64,000 nucleotides of DNA from Aphelocoma coerulescens (lineage: Eukaryota > Chordata > Aves > Passeriformes > Corvidae), in NCBI RefSeq assembly GCF_041296385.1, contig NW_027184085.1, positions 59,244,109-59,308,108 of the forward strand. The letters are read 5' to 3'. Every line of letters begins with the position of its first letter. Within the stretch, counting starts at the first letter, position 1. Under the pieces are notes generated by a model. That model saw only the letters and a program-made list of their open reading frames with translations, did not search any database and was not told the DNA's origin. Positions 1 to 10,915 of this stretch are shown here, piece by piece. A program made the translations under genes and the position numbers.

Positions 1-1246
1 TTTTTAAAAAGAACAGATAATTCACAAATATAGTAAAGTAAAAAAATAGCTGAACATCACTGCTACTTCAGGAAGCAATGACAGGACCTTTGTACTGTTG
101 CTAGAAAGGATCCTCTAGTAACACTACAAACATGACATTTTTTAATATTAATTTTTGCAAGAAGAAAGAGACACTCATGTTCTTCCAGACTGCCCTTTCA
201 CTGGAGTTGCTGGAGAGCAAACTAACCACTTGTAAATGATGGCTTCTGAGAGAGTGTTTAGAAACTTGAGAATGTATATAGTAGATAAAAATAACTCAAG
301 GAAGGTTAAATCATCTTCATGAAGGTAATGCTCCTATAATTTAGGACATAGGTAGATTAAGAAGTACAAAATGAGTTAAATACACAACAGAATAAAACCT
401 GAAATTACAGACCTGCTGACATCACCTTTCTGTCTATAACATGCAGTCCAAATAATAGGACCAACTTGTCTGCCACAAATTTTTGCAAAGACCTTCTCGG
501 TCTTTTTGGCCCCAGAAAGGATAACTTAACCACCTTTTTCATTTTTTAAAATTTATTTAATTTTTTTTTAAGTTTTAAAATATTTTTTAAATAAAACCAC
601 AAAGATTTTGTTACAACTGAAACACCACACTCTAATTTAATGTTGTTCAAGTGGGAGCAGATTCTGACGACAGAGTTGTTTAGGACAAGAATACAAATTC
701 AACTTTATGCACATCCCTAAAGAAAAGTAGACTAACAGAGGTGTAATCTTCTTATAAATCTTTACAAGCCATGGCTAAGGCAGAGAAATGACTAAAAACT
801 GTACTTTGATCCTGACTTTGTGGGTTTACTGTGTGTATCCGTGTCACAGTTTACTGCAAGGGAAAAAAAAATCTCCACAGATGAAAAAAAAATCTGTTCT
901 TCAGTGAATAAAAACCTAAAAATTTGTATTTTCATTGAATTAAAAAAAATGTAATTTTTGAAATAGTAAAAATGAGGGGAAAAACTCCATACTCAAAGGA
1001 AACTCTTCATAACAAAAAATATATAGATTTACACTGCTTAATAAATTTCCCTTAAATATGAATTTTGGTGACAACAATGGTATATCCAGGCTGTCAATAT
1101 TTTTCTTACATTTGCAGTAACTACATCTCTCTCCCTTGAATATGTAAGTCCAGCCTTGCCTCTATTACAAAATTATTCTATTCATGCCTGAAGTGGCCAC
1201 CTAAAAACAGAGACTAGACAAGAATAAGGGAATAAAAGTAGGTGTA
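1..1246. other. AT-rich DNA without a recognisable gene
   Basis: I see no coding exon, RNA gene or repeat family here. The stretch around 540-600 is very rich in A and T, with several T runs. Positions 627-700 resemble a second segment at 3458-3531 and are listed separately. Short open frames in both strands look like chance. Confidence 0.6.
627..700 (+). repeat. Diverged duplicate segment, copy A
   Basis: This segment aligns by eye with 3458-3531 in the same orientation. Both copies share a run around 'aatttaatg', a 'tgttta' block, and then 'caagaatacaaattca' followed by 'cttt'. Mismatches are scattered along the length. It could be an old local duplication or two copies of an ancient interspersed repeat. 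I do not recognise the family. Confidence 0.55.
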
Positions 1247-1839
1247 TGTTGCGGTGAACCACGGCCAATGCCAGGGTCAGCCAAATCAAGTGGACCAAAA
1301 GGTCCATTGGTTTGATGCCTCCACAGCCCAAAAGCCTTGAAGTCACAGGCAGTATTCAAAAGGCTGTGAAAAATATGTAGATCCATGCCTTACCATTGGC
1401 CGTTGCCCTCCCCTCCCCTTATTTCTCATATTTGGTTGTCTTTCCAGAGAATTCTAAGTTCTTCAGTAGTTGATTGGCCCTTGCTATTCCCCCCCCCGCC
1501 TACACCTTCTCCCATTTGCTACAATTCCTTTTCCCCGCCTTTGTTGCGCCCCCTAACCGATGTATTGTTGGTTACCGCGTGTTTTCCACACCCACTCTGT
1601 AAGGGTATAAAACCCCATGTCAGTCCTGTTTTCTTGGCTTCTCCATGGTTTTCCTGTTTCTTTGATAAACCCTCTCCCCCATAAAAATGTTCCTCCGCTT
1701 CTTTCCTGCCTCCTTTGCGCACCTCCGCCATCGGTGGGCAAGGCAAACCCAACCAGGAGCTTCGCCTGCCCTCCTGCACTGCAATCGCCCCCGTCCTCCC
1801 CTTGGGGGCAGGCAGAATATGGCCTGGTGCTCAGGGCAG
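1247..1839 (+). mobile_element. ERV LTR-like element, plus orientation
   Basis: The segment has the order of signals of a retroviral LTR. ATTGG boxes (inverse CCAAT) lie in a pyrimidine-rich U3-like part, a TATA box (TATAAAA) lies at 1606-1612, and a polyadenylation-like GATAAA lies at 1664-1669. A GC- and CpG-richer U5-like part follows. The design resembles the LTR at 49298-49958, suggesting a related class. The left edge is uncertain: a TGTTGCGG start at 1247 is possible, but clear LTR character begins near 1385. The right edge abuts another LTR-like module and I found no target duplication. No retroviral gene frame adjoins it. Confidence 0.5.
1606..1612 (+). promoter_or_regulatory. TATA box of the plus-strand LTR
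   Basis: TATAAAA is preceded by GGG and followed by CCCC, with ATTGG boxes upstream. This is the usual core promoter layout of a retroviral LTR. Whether it is still active cannot be judged from sequence. Confidence 0.5.
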
Positions 1840-2198
1840 TGTGCTAGCCGGCAACGGCACTGTGGCAGGCATTTATTTGAAGGAACTTCAAAGGTACAGC
1901 CTGGGGAGTCCAGAGGCTACTGCCAAGATGGACCCCAAGATGGATGACAGGTCACGAGTTCTTCACACTTTTATAGGTTTGGTTCATTTGTATATCAGGG
2001 TTGATTCTCCAATTAAAGCTTCAGTTAATGACGTAATTTCTTCAAGCTTGCCCCCCCTTTAGGGGCTTTTGGTTTATACTTTTTGGACCTAGGACAGTCT
2101 GAGTGCCCTTGGAGAGCAGGCTTGGAGAGGCTTTGTTATGTCTACCTAGCATGAGAGAGCAGAAGTTAACAGGCTACAAGAAACTTCAGAGTTACACA
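1840..2198 (-). mobile_element. ERV LTR-like element, minus orientation
   Basis: Read on the minus strand, a TATA box (TATAAAAG, complement of 1968-1975) is followed about 90 bases later by AATAAA (complement of 1872-1877). This is standard LTR spacing. A CRE-like ACGTCA motif lies upstream of the TATA box on that strand. Possible ends are TGTG at 1840 or 1861 and ACA at 2198, but I found no matching target duplication. It abuts the plus-strand LTR-like module, so the two promoters would point toward each other. The exact family was not identified. Confidence 0.5.
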
Positions 2199-5100
2199 CT
2201 ATAAAGTACAGGAGTTGAAAAATATAAAAGTTAAAACCCAAGGCATCAATATGAGGCACTGTTAAAAGTAAAACTGAGCTTCCAAACAGCCCCAAAGTGT
2301 AAGGTCTTCATCTCCTTCTTCCCCATTTCTCGGAAACAAGACTACCCAAGGAAGGCCTTACAAATTTTAAATCTTAACTACTTTTTTGGATGCTATTAAA
2401 GTATTGTAAGGGCCATGTAATGACACGTGCATGAATATTCATGTTGATGGCAAACACCTTATTTTGACCACTGTTGCAGGGACTGCAGTGGTACATAGCC
2501 CCAGGAGGCTGATTCAGGACATGAGCTGAGGTGTTGAAGTGGCCTCCATGTTAAGAATGGGACAACTCTTGTAGTCTCTAAAGCAAGTCCTTCCTGAATG
2601 AAAGCGCTAGAAATACTAGAAAGTATGTGAATCAACCTTCTGTGTCCCAAAACGATCTGGATATGGTAAGGAAGATCTCTCCATGAGATGCTCTAAGAAC
2701 CATGGTGGATTCACTTTGCAGGGGACTCATCCACAATTTTTTGACTTCACATTTTCATGTGCTGGAGTCAGCTTTCTTCAGGTGGTGCTGAAACCTCAGC
2801 TTTGATTTTATTATGTTTGAGAACAACAGAAGTTTGCCAAAAGACCTAAAGCTCAGAAGATGCTTTACCACAAGTCTGACATCACAAAGCCATTTAAGCT
2901 AGGTAAAAAATAAATATGAAAGTTATGATACAGCCCCTAAGGATATATACACAAACTATTGCAAAATTCTCTCTCAGAGGAGAATTTTATAATTTCTCAA
3001 TAATATTTGGATTTCACTGCTGTCACAAGAGCCTCACACTATGAAGGTGTCCTGTGGACACTAATAAATTCTGTCACCCTTAGCTTTGCAGGGGTGTATT
3101 TTGAGTCTGTTGTGATGCTTTTCATTAAAGTGAGCTGGAAATTAGTAATGCACAAGGCTAACTAAGGATAACTATAACTGCTCATGATACTAATTTTTCC
3201 ACTTCATACATTTTAACTTTTTCGGATGGCATTGTTTCAAAATTCCAGGTAAAAAATTTAAGGTTAAAACCCTTTGAGAATGAACAAATTCCTAAGTCTA
3301 ATGTTCTTTCCTCTCACTACTCTTGTGTTTGCAAGAATTTTACTCATTTATAGGCTTTGCTTTCTTAAATGAAAAAGCACAACCTTTTCAAAACCTCTTC
3401 TAATCATTTCCCTTCAAAATAAAGGAATCACCACACACATCTGGTCTGACATATCAGATTCCAATTTAATGTCATTCAAATGGAGATAAGTGCTGAAGAT
3501 AGAAGTGTTTAGAGCAAGAATACAAATTCAGCTTTCCTATACATACATCTGCTTCGGTCTATAAAACCTGGAACAAGTAATTAATTATATCCTTTGACTA
3601 TTCAGAATTAAGTACCACCTTTATTTGAAATAGACTTAAATTTACTGAGAATAAACACTTTTGAAGTTAGAGATTAATTTAGAACTTGCCCCAGCATCCT
3701 ATTTATACATCCATTTAAACTGACATTGCAGCCGAAGCACTCTTATTCTTAATCAAGCAGGGGCTGACTATGACATGGCTTCTGGCATTTGCTAATATTT
3801 CAGCTTTTGATGGGGCACTAAAGATATTAACAAAGAAAAACCCCATCACGTTTGGCATGGAATTTTATCACAAAAATGTGTAACTCCTCTTGGTTTGACA
3901 ATTTGAAAATGATTTGAATGTGTTTAGGAGCACCGAAAACTTTCACAGCTTCAATGTTTTCCTTGGAAGTTTATGGATTATACTTTATAGAAAGTGACCT
4001 TGTTGGGGTGCCCTTTTAGGTTTCTGAAGAAAAGTACTGAATGCAGACTTTATGCCATCTCTACTTTCTTTCCATTCAGTCAATGAAAAATGTGTGTGAA
4101 GAAGTTCTGTTTGGTCTGAATGACATGGCTTTCTTGACTAATGATTAGTGGTAGCCAATAATCAAACTCTTAGGTTAGTTGGGAAGGAACACAGTTGGAA
4201 ATCTGATAGATTGTATAATAAATGGCATGTTGTTTCTGTCCTTTTCTGGGATCAGGTTACCTTACAATTCAAAGGGAAATACAAAATTGCAAGAGATATT
4301 TGAAATCAAGACTTTAGGTTTTACTTCTTCCTGAAATTTACTGCAGGTTAATGTGACACAGTGTTACCGGGTATTACAGCTCTGGTTTCCCTGATTCGCA
4401 GTCTGACTCAGGCTACAAATAACCTGAGATTACACAGTGCATATGTGTGTATGTTTGTGTGGAAGTGAGCAGTCTATGAAGAAATCAGCTAGTATTTACA
4501 GTTAGTTTTATTACTTGTCAAGTAAGACTTTCCAGACACAGACTTCTCAAATTACCACAAACAGGCATTTTAAAGAAGAAGTTAGCACCGTTATTTTAAT
4601 TCTTATCTCATGTCTGCTTCTTCACAGAGTCTAATAATGTGTGATTCAGCTTTCTTGTGGCAGTTTAACTGTACATGTAGGATTATCCTTGACAATGGTG
4701 TCTCGAAAAAAGGTCTAATCCAGAGATCATTGACGTGAATGAGAGTTTTTCATTCTTTAATTTAGTGAATGAACTTTCCTGTTTTGTTCCAGGTTTACAA
4801 CACAACAGTAAGTTAATTTTGATCAGAAACATATCACTATTCCTTGTGAACAGAAACAAATGATCTCACAAATTCTAACATCGAGTCTAGGTCCATGCTT
4901 AGATTTCAGAGCATATCCATTTAGACACTGCACATCCATATACTGTCTAAAATTTTGCCAGGACTTTGGAAGAAATATGTGTGAAAAATGAAGTGTACAG
5001 AAAAGTTTGAAAGTATGCACTGCTTTTCAAAATTTCTTATGTTTCACATTTGTTAAATATCCTCCATGAGCATTTTGTCTCTAAAGCAGCTTCATGTAAG

Positions 5101-6785
5101 TAACCACATTGGAAAGTCTTTTTGATTTTTAACACTCTGCAAGGCATTAAGCCCTTTTTTTCTTTAGGTAAAAGATGAAGTTATGTTACTAAGATACCTT
5201 CAAACATTTCAAGGAGTGGTGCTGAGAGCTGCAATGCCAGCTCAGTCAAACCTCTGATATTTGCTGTTATCTCCATGCATGTTTACAGCAGCTGACATAT
5301 GAAAAGCCTGGGAATAATTTGAGTTTGCAGGCAATGAAACAAGCCCATTTTGGATCTGAATCTGGCTGTCAAATCACTTTGTTGGGTTAATCTGACACAA
5401 AATGAAAGCACACAAACGAAAGCAACTTTTGGCAAGCCTGAAAAGATGGGCACACATCTGCAAGGCGAGTGATTAGCTTAGTGGTGTCCTTTCAAAAATC
5501 ACCTAGGAACCTCTTTCCCCGCACATAGAAAGTAGTCCCTTTTGTTCTTCAAATGTTTATTTATAGGATTAGAATAGGGAAATGGAGGAGAGAGGGCTTG
5601 GGACTTTGATGATAGTGAAAGTCTGTACACCCCAAAGGTGGTAAAGCAGATAAGCATTATAGGATTAAATGGGCATGACAAATTTGTGTTTCAATTGGGG
5701 ACACCATTTCAGGCAGAGATTTTCCTTTGGCTGCCAAAGTAGAAGATTTAACTAATATATTATGCAAAGGAAAAAAACAGCAAAGGTGGGAGGTTTTTCA
5801 CTGACAAATGACTGATTGCCTTTGGAAAACAAAGGAGGAAATTGTGTGCTAGGGGGTGGTACTATTCCTCCGTTGATGCCTGGTGGTCTTATGCCTCACA
5901 CTGTTTAATTTTACACAGTGCCTCTCAGGCCAGGATGTGCAGAATGCTGTATATCAAGCAGATCAATATGTATTTGGGGTTAGAAGCAGATTCTGTACAA
6001 AATTCCTTCCTAGTGGTAAAATATACTTTCTTTGCAATATCTTGTTTTGTGTTTGAAAAAAGCAAAGGCAGAATGGGAGGAGGAAGGGCAGGTGCAAACA
6101 CAATGTAGGTTATAAAGAAGACCATGAAGTGCAAAAGATGAGGGCTGAAATGATCATATTGGTAACCTCAGTTATTCTCAAAGATTAGTCATTCATTTCG
6201 TGGTGGCTGTGAATTAGCACAAGAGTGGTAACTGTTTTGCCCTAAGCAAAAACCAGTGTCCCACTCCTGAGTTATTTGTATCAAACATCAGCCTGGCTGG
6301 GACATTGGGTCCATGCCATGCCTACTGCAGCAAGAAGCTGCTGAGCCAGGGCGGAGTTTGTGAACAAACTTGGGAGTGTTTGATAAGGTGAACTATAAGC
6401 TGTGGCCATCTTTGGAAAAAACAGAACACACCAGAAATATCCTGTGCTCTATATCCTCCATTTCCAGCGCCTGCTAAGAAAGAATGCACATATTATGGGC
6501 TGTAGCAATTGTAAATTAATTCAGCAGAGTATACACTGAGTGGGGACTTACCTTGCCTACCTTACTGCTGAATTGAGCTTGGCCGGTTGTCCTTCAGTAT
6601 AACAGGCACAGAACAACAGGAAGAAGTAGAGCAGCAGAGAAGATGTTCTGTACACCCTGAGGATGCCTGTCCAGCTAGCTTGGAAATGCGGGCAGAAAAC
6701 TTTCTACAGTTGCACTCCCAAGGTCTGGTTTTACAGAAGAAGAAAACATTTTTTTACCCTCTAAACAAATACGCTGTTAGCAACC
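2199..6785. other. Unique DNA without a recognisable gene
   Basis: I see no supported exon or RNA gene. The second copy of the 74-base duplication lies at 3458-3531. Around 5215-5480 and 5700-5830 the composition is mixed, with several short homeobox- and SOX-like words; this is only suggestive of non-coding regulatory sequence. Open frames in this stretch are short and resemble nothing I know. Confidence 0.6.
3458..3531 (+). repeat. Diverged duplicate segment, copy B
   Basis: This is the partner of 627-700, in the same orientation and about 2.83 kb away. The best conserved part is the 'agaatacaaattca' block near its end. Similarity fades on both sides, so the original unit may have been longer. 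Confidence 0.55.
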
Positions 6786-6810
6786 AAAAAAAAAAAAAAA
6801 AAAAAAAAAA
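6786..6810 (+). repeat. Poly(A) run of 25
   Basis: An uninterrupted run of 25 A residues. It could mark the tail of a retroposed copy, but the sequence upstream matches no gene I recognise. I therefore list it only as a simple repeat. Confidence 0.9.
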
Positions 6811-9800
6811 GGGAACTAGAACTTGGGAAAAAGTGCTTAAACAAAAAAAAATATCAATGAGTTCATTTTAGTAATTTGTGGCAAGTCCATGTGAATCTAA
6901 AAGATAAAAATGACATAGTAAGCAGGCTTTTCTGTCTTACTCATGAATAAACCTCATTATATTTTTTTCCATGTTGAACAAAACATTTCATGTTAGTATT
7001 AAATTATACAATTATATTCTAGCCTTTCTGTTAATAGAGGTAGAGGAAAGGAAATAGGTTTAGCAGGGGTTTTTTTGACTGCTCTCCACTTGCACATAAG
7101 AATAAGATGAAGTTTTATTTCAGCAGATTTAGTTATTATAGCACATTACCTCACCCCACTATTACCACTCTAAACCTTCTTCATTCTCTGGTTTATGTGG
7201 CACACCATCATTTTGCTTACAAAGACATACTGCTGCTCCAGATTCACTTGGAGATGGATTCCTAGTACACTGGATATGGTACAGCTGAAATCATGATCAG
7301 TACAAGAAAATAACAATGTGTCCATTGTTACACTGGTTACAGCACAAAAACATACCTAAAACATTAAATAGAAAAGAATTTACCTCCTCGAACACACTAG
7401 ATAATAGAAAACACTAGAAATAATTGGACAGGGGTATTTCAGGAGAAGCATACTATTTTTTTAATCAGCTTTTCCTTCAGATGTTTTTCTGCTTGCTTTT
7501 CTTTGTTCTCTGCACTGGGTGTCTTGCTCTCACTGTCTCCTGTTTCATTTCGCTTGCGTTTACTGGGTGAAATGGGGTGGGGAAAGAAACAAGAATAAAA
7601 TACGCAGTTTTACTTTCCATGAGCGTTGCTTTAGGTCTTGGCAGGGGGTCTTACCAGCTTTCTGCAGAGTTTTTAAGCTTCTCTTAGTATTATCCTCTAA
7701 AGAGGAAATGTGTGCAAAAACTATTACAAACAACAACGAGAAAAAAAATTAAAATAGTATTTTCTGATTTATGAATGTTCTGTATGCAGACTTCCTGAGG
7801 AGCTACATTAGTGGTTGTTTGGAATTTCTTTGTTTTTGAGGAGCAGACCAAAATATCTGAACTGTGAGCCCTAAAACATGGTCAATATCTCCTGAAATTT
7901 CCATACCTATGTGTCAGTCAAGATTACTAACATTTTTGAGAATTTTATCATTAACTCAGAGTCTGTCAGAATTAATATTAGGCAGTGTTGTGAACATATA
8001 ATTGAAAGAGAACTGGGGAAAATAAATGGCAGGATAAGTTTATCACAAAAGGTAAACTAGTTACATCTAGGACCCTGAGAGAACTTAAATTCCATCTTAT
8101 GGTTTTAAAGATAGAAAAGCACACACTCTGCTTTCTCTGTTTTTCATGAAAAGATTGATATTCTATTTCATGGTCAGTGGTGATATTAATACAAATTAGC
8201 ATTTTAAATTCTATAACTTTTCTTAGAAAAGCTGTTATCTTGGCTAATTTTACAAATGCTTTATAAAATTCTCTATGAGTAACTTCATAGACTTAAGTCA
8301 ATTTGCTTTTTAATCACAAGCAGTGTTTCAGGGTATATTCTGAAACTTCATTTTGCAAGAAACAAGGTTTATTGGAAACCTGCTTTTGAAAAAACAGTCT
8401 ACAAATCACAGGCCCTATTCCCTTGGAGACCCTGATCTGTAAGCTGAGTTGACATGGATACCTCCATGTCAAAATTCAGTATCTAACTGGCTATAGTGTC
8501 CTTTCAGTTCTCAAGCTGAGACAGCAATAAGAAGCTGTGTGCAGCTTTGCATGTGAATAGGATAAATAAATTAGTGCATTAAGGTATACCTGTCAGCTCT
8601 TGAAATCTCTACTGTAAACAGAAGCACTCGTTGAGGAAGAATACATTTTAAAATGCTCTTAGAAGTTGCTGGACTGGAAAGGCTTCACAAAGCAAGAGAT
8701 TGGGAAGCCTTGGAGGGGTGTAACACAAACAGGTCACTTTAATATGTCTTCAAATTCACACTTCAGTAGCCTTGTTCTTGTGATAAGCATGTGACCCTAA
8801 TGCAAATAAAAAGCTAGGCTCAGAGTCACATTGTTGACTAATGTCTTAGACACAACAGTGAATTTTACTTTCTTCAATGATAAAAAAGAGAATATCTTTG
8901 AATAGTCAATCTAGCAATTTATTCTTTTGACTGAGTCTGAAGCTTAACTTGACAACATGTATCAATTTACTGCCAGGGAAAGGGAATGTTAAAAAAATAA
9001 GCATGTAAGGAAGAAATACATAATAAGAAAACAAAATTGCAGCATCAGACACCTATTGTTATTAACCTACAAAAATCCCCAAGGTTAAAGTGACTTCTAC
9101 AACCATACACAGTCAAGAAATTTCCACAAATCATCTGTGGCCAGTAGAGAGTTGTCAATCTCTCTGTCAAAAATCCCCTCAGACTTTGCTTTCATGTCAA
9201 AGCTGTAATGCTTTGACCTGCATAAAGGAAGTATGAATATTTGTATACTGGGCCTTCTTCTGTGCTGATACATAGATTTTTGCCACCAGCATTTGCTTCA
9301 GGGCAAAGGATTCCTGTGAGGTCTCTGTCCTCTGGAGAATCTCTCCACTGGATGCCTCCAGAGGGGCATCTATACTTGCTCCTGGATACCAGAGCAAAAT
9401 GCAGCAGTGAAAGGATGGAGCCTAGAGAAATAAGTATAGTCTTAGGGTTTTAATGGCCTGCGAATGTCATTTATGTACAATTTTTTTCTGCAGAGCCTAG
9501 CAGTTGTTATTTCAGCTTACAGTCTTATACCAGTTCTATCAGGAATGAATGAAAAAAGGTAGTGTATGCCTTCGGGCAACATTTGGGGTATGTTGGAGAA
9601 TGCAGATTTGCCTTGGACACCCTCCACTTCACTGACACAGTCAAAACACCAAAGATTTCCATCCATGAAGGTATGAGGAGGTAACAAACTGGCTTCAGAT
9701 TTACTTTGTAGTCAATTTATTAAATGTCTCTTCTCATAAGGACTATACAAACAAGGCTGGAAAAAGGGCTTTCGTACTATGAGAGAAAAGACTGTTTGGG

Positions 9801-10271
9801 TTTCCTTATAACTGCAGAAATTGAGTGGTTAAAAGACATTTATTGTTGTTTTGATGCCCTAACTCTCTTTCCATGCCTCCACTAGATGAACTTTTAAATG
9901 TGTTAGAGCACTTTAAATTTACACGTACTGTCACAGCTGCCTCAGGGCTGAATCATTCTTTTGATAAAGTTTCCTCTTTTACCATGAGGACGTGCCAAGT
10001 TCAACTAGCCAGAATGTGCTACAAGTTTGAAATTCATAGAATAAGTGACAAAATGTTTTAATTTTAATATTGCTTTGGACCCTGCAAGCATGAGTTTCTA
10101 AGTGAAACTAATATGATAACAGCAAGCATCTTTCTTTTTCTTCTGTGGGGCAAAGAAAAAATTCCATTAGAAGGAAAGCATGGAATATAGACAAAGACTT
10201 TTGTTACTGATTTTAATGTACCTGTTTATGTGGAATATGATGTAATTAAAAACAAAACTTGAAATGTGTAA
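6811..10271. other. Unique DNA without a recognisable gene
   Basis: I see no gene or known transposon here. A perfect 10-bp inverted repeat with a 4-base loop lies at 8449-8472. An octamer-like word (ATGCAAAT) lies near 8800. Neither is enough to call a functional element. Confidence 0.6.
8449..8472. repeat. Perfect 10-bp inverted repeat (hairpin)
   Basis: TTGACATGGA at 8449-8458 pairs perfectly with TCCATGTCAA at 8463-8472 across the loop TACC. Pairing does not extend further outward. No T-run or flanking gene gives it an obvious role. Confidence 0.7.
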
Positions 10272-10276
10272 TGCTA
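10272..10276 (+). repeat. Target-site duplication, left copy
   Basis: TGCTA lies immediately before the TGTGCC start of the solo LTR and is repeated exactly at 10911-10915. A 5-bp duplication is typical of ERVL integration. Confidence 0.8.
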
Positions 10277-10910
10277 TGTGCCGGTTTGGCCAAATTTAGA
10301 AATACAGCCTCTGAGAGAAGGCAGGTTACAACCAGCTCTCCCCCACCAGGTTCGGTGAAAATTGAATTTTCCTCGAAGGAAAGTGAAAGAGATAAAAACT
10401 ATTTATTTAACAAACACACAGGAAAAGGATAATAATGCTAAATAGTAAAACCTCTTGCTGTGGAAAGAAACCTGGGAAAATTTCAGAGTCCTTCCATATA
10501 TCTCTCTCTCCCCCTCCTTGGAGCTGGGATGGGGTCGTGGGCCCACCTCCAGGGCCAAGGCCTCAGTGGAAATTCCTCCCAATGTATTCTGATGTTGAAA
10601 CAGTCCAGCAGAGAAAAAGGGAAAAAAACAAAGTCCCAGGAAAACAAAAGTTCAACTCTCAGGAGAAAAGGAGCTGAAAAACTGGCCGAAAGCTGGCTGG
10701 AAAGCAAGCAGGCTGCTTCCCCACTCTTGCTCTGCAGAAGCAGACAGGTTTTATCTCTGTGACCTTGGAATATGAAAAAAACCTGCTTTGAAAAAGTACA
10801 CTTTTCTCTCTCCCCTCTCAGGCTCAGTTTAAAGGCATAGAAAGGCATATATACTAATTTCTGGGCATAGTGCAGTGATAGGGAATACAACATCAAGTCA
10901 CCCCAAGACA
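10277..10910 (-). mobile_element. Solo LTR, ERVL-like, minus orientation
   Basis: This 634-bp element begins TGTGCCGG and ends AAGACA, so it has the TG...CA ends of an LTR. It is flanked by an exact 5-bp duplication, TGCTA. On the minus strand its 5' end reads TGTCTTGGGG, a start I associate with a common avian ERV LTR. AATAAA on that strand is the complement of TTTATT at 10402-10407, placing R/U5 at the left. No internal retroviral sequence adjoins it, which indicates recombination between the two LTRs of a former provirus. Long open frames inside it, including a 151-codon one on the minus strand, are by-products of LTR composition. Confidence 0.85.
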
Positions 10911-10915
10911 TGCTA
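10911..10915 (+). repeat. Target-site duplication, right copy
   Basis: TGCTA immediately follows the terminal ACA of the LTR and matches the left copy exactly. Confidence 0.8.

Noticed and set aside
6587..6871. Possible processed pseudogene ending in the 25-A run
   Set aside because: The upstream sequence matches no gene I recognise, no flanking duplication was found, and the open frame simply reads through the A run.
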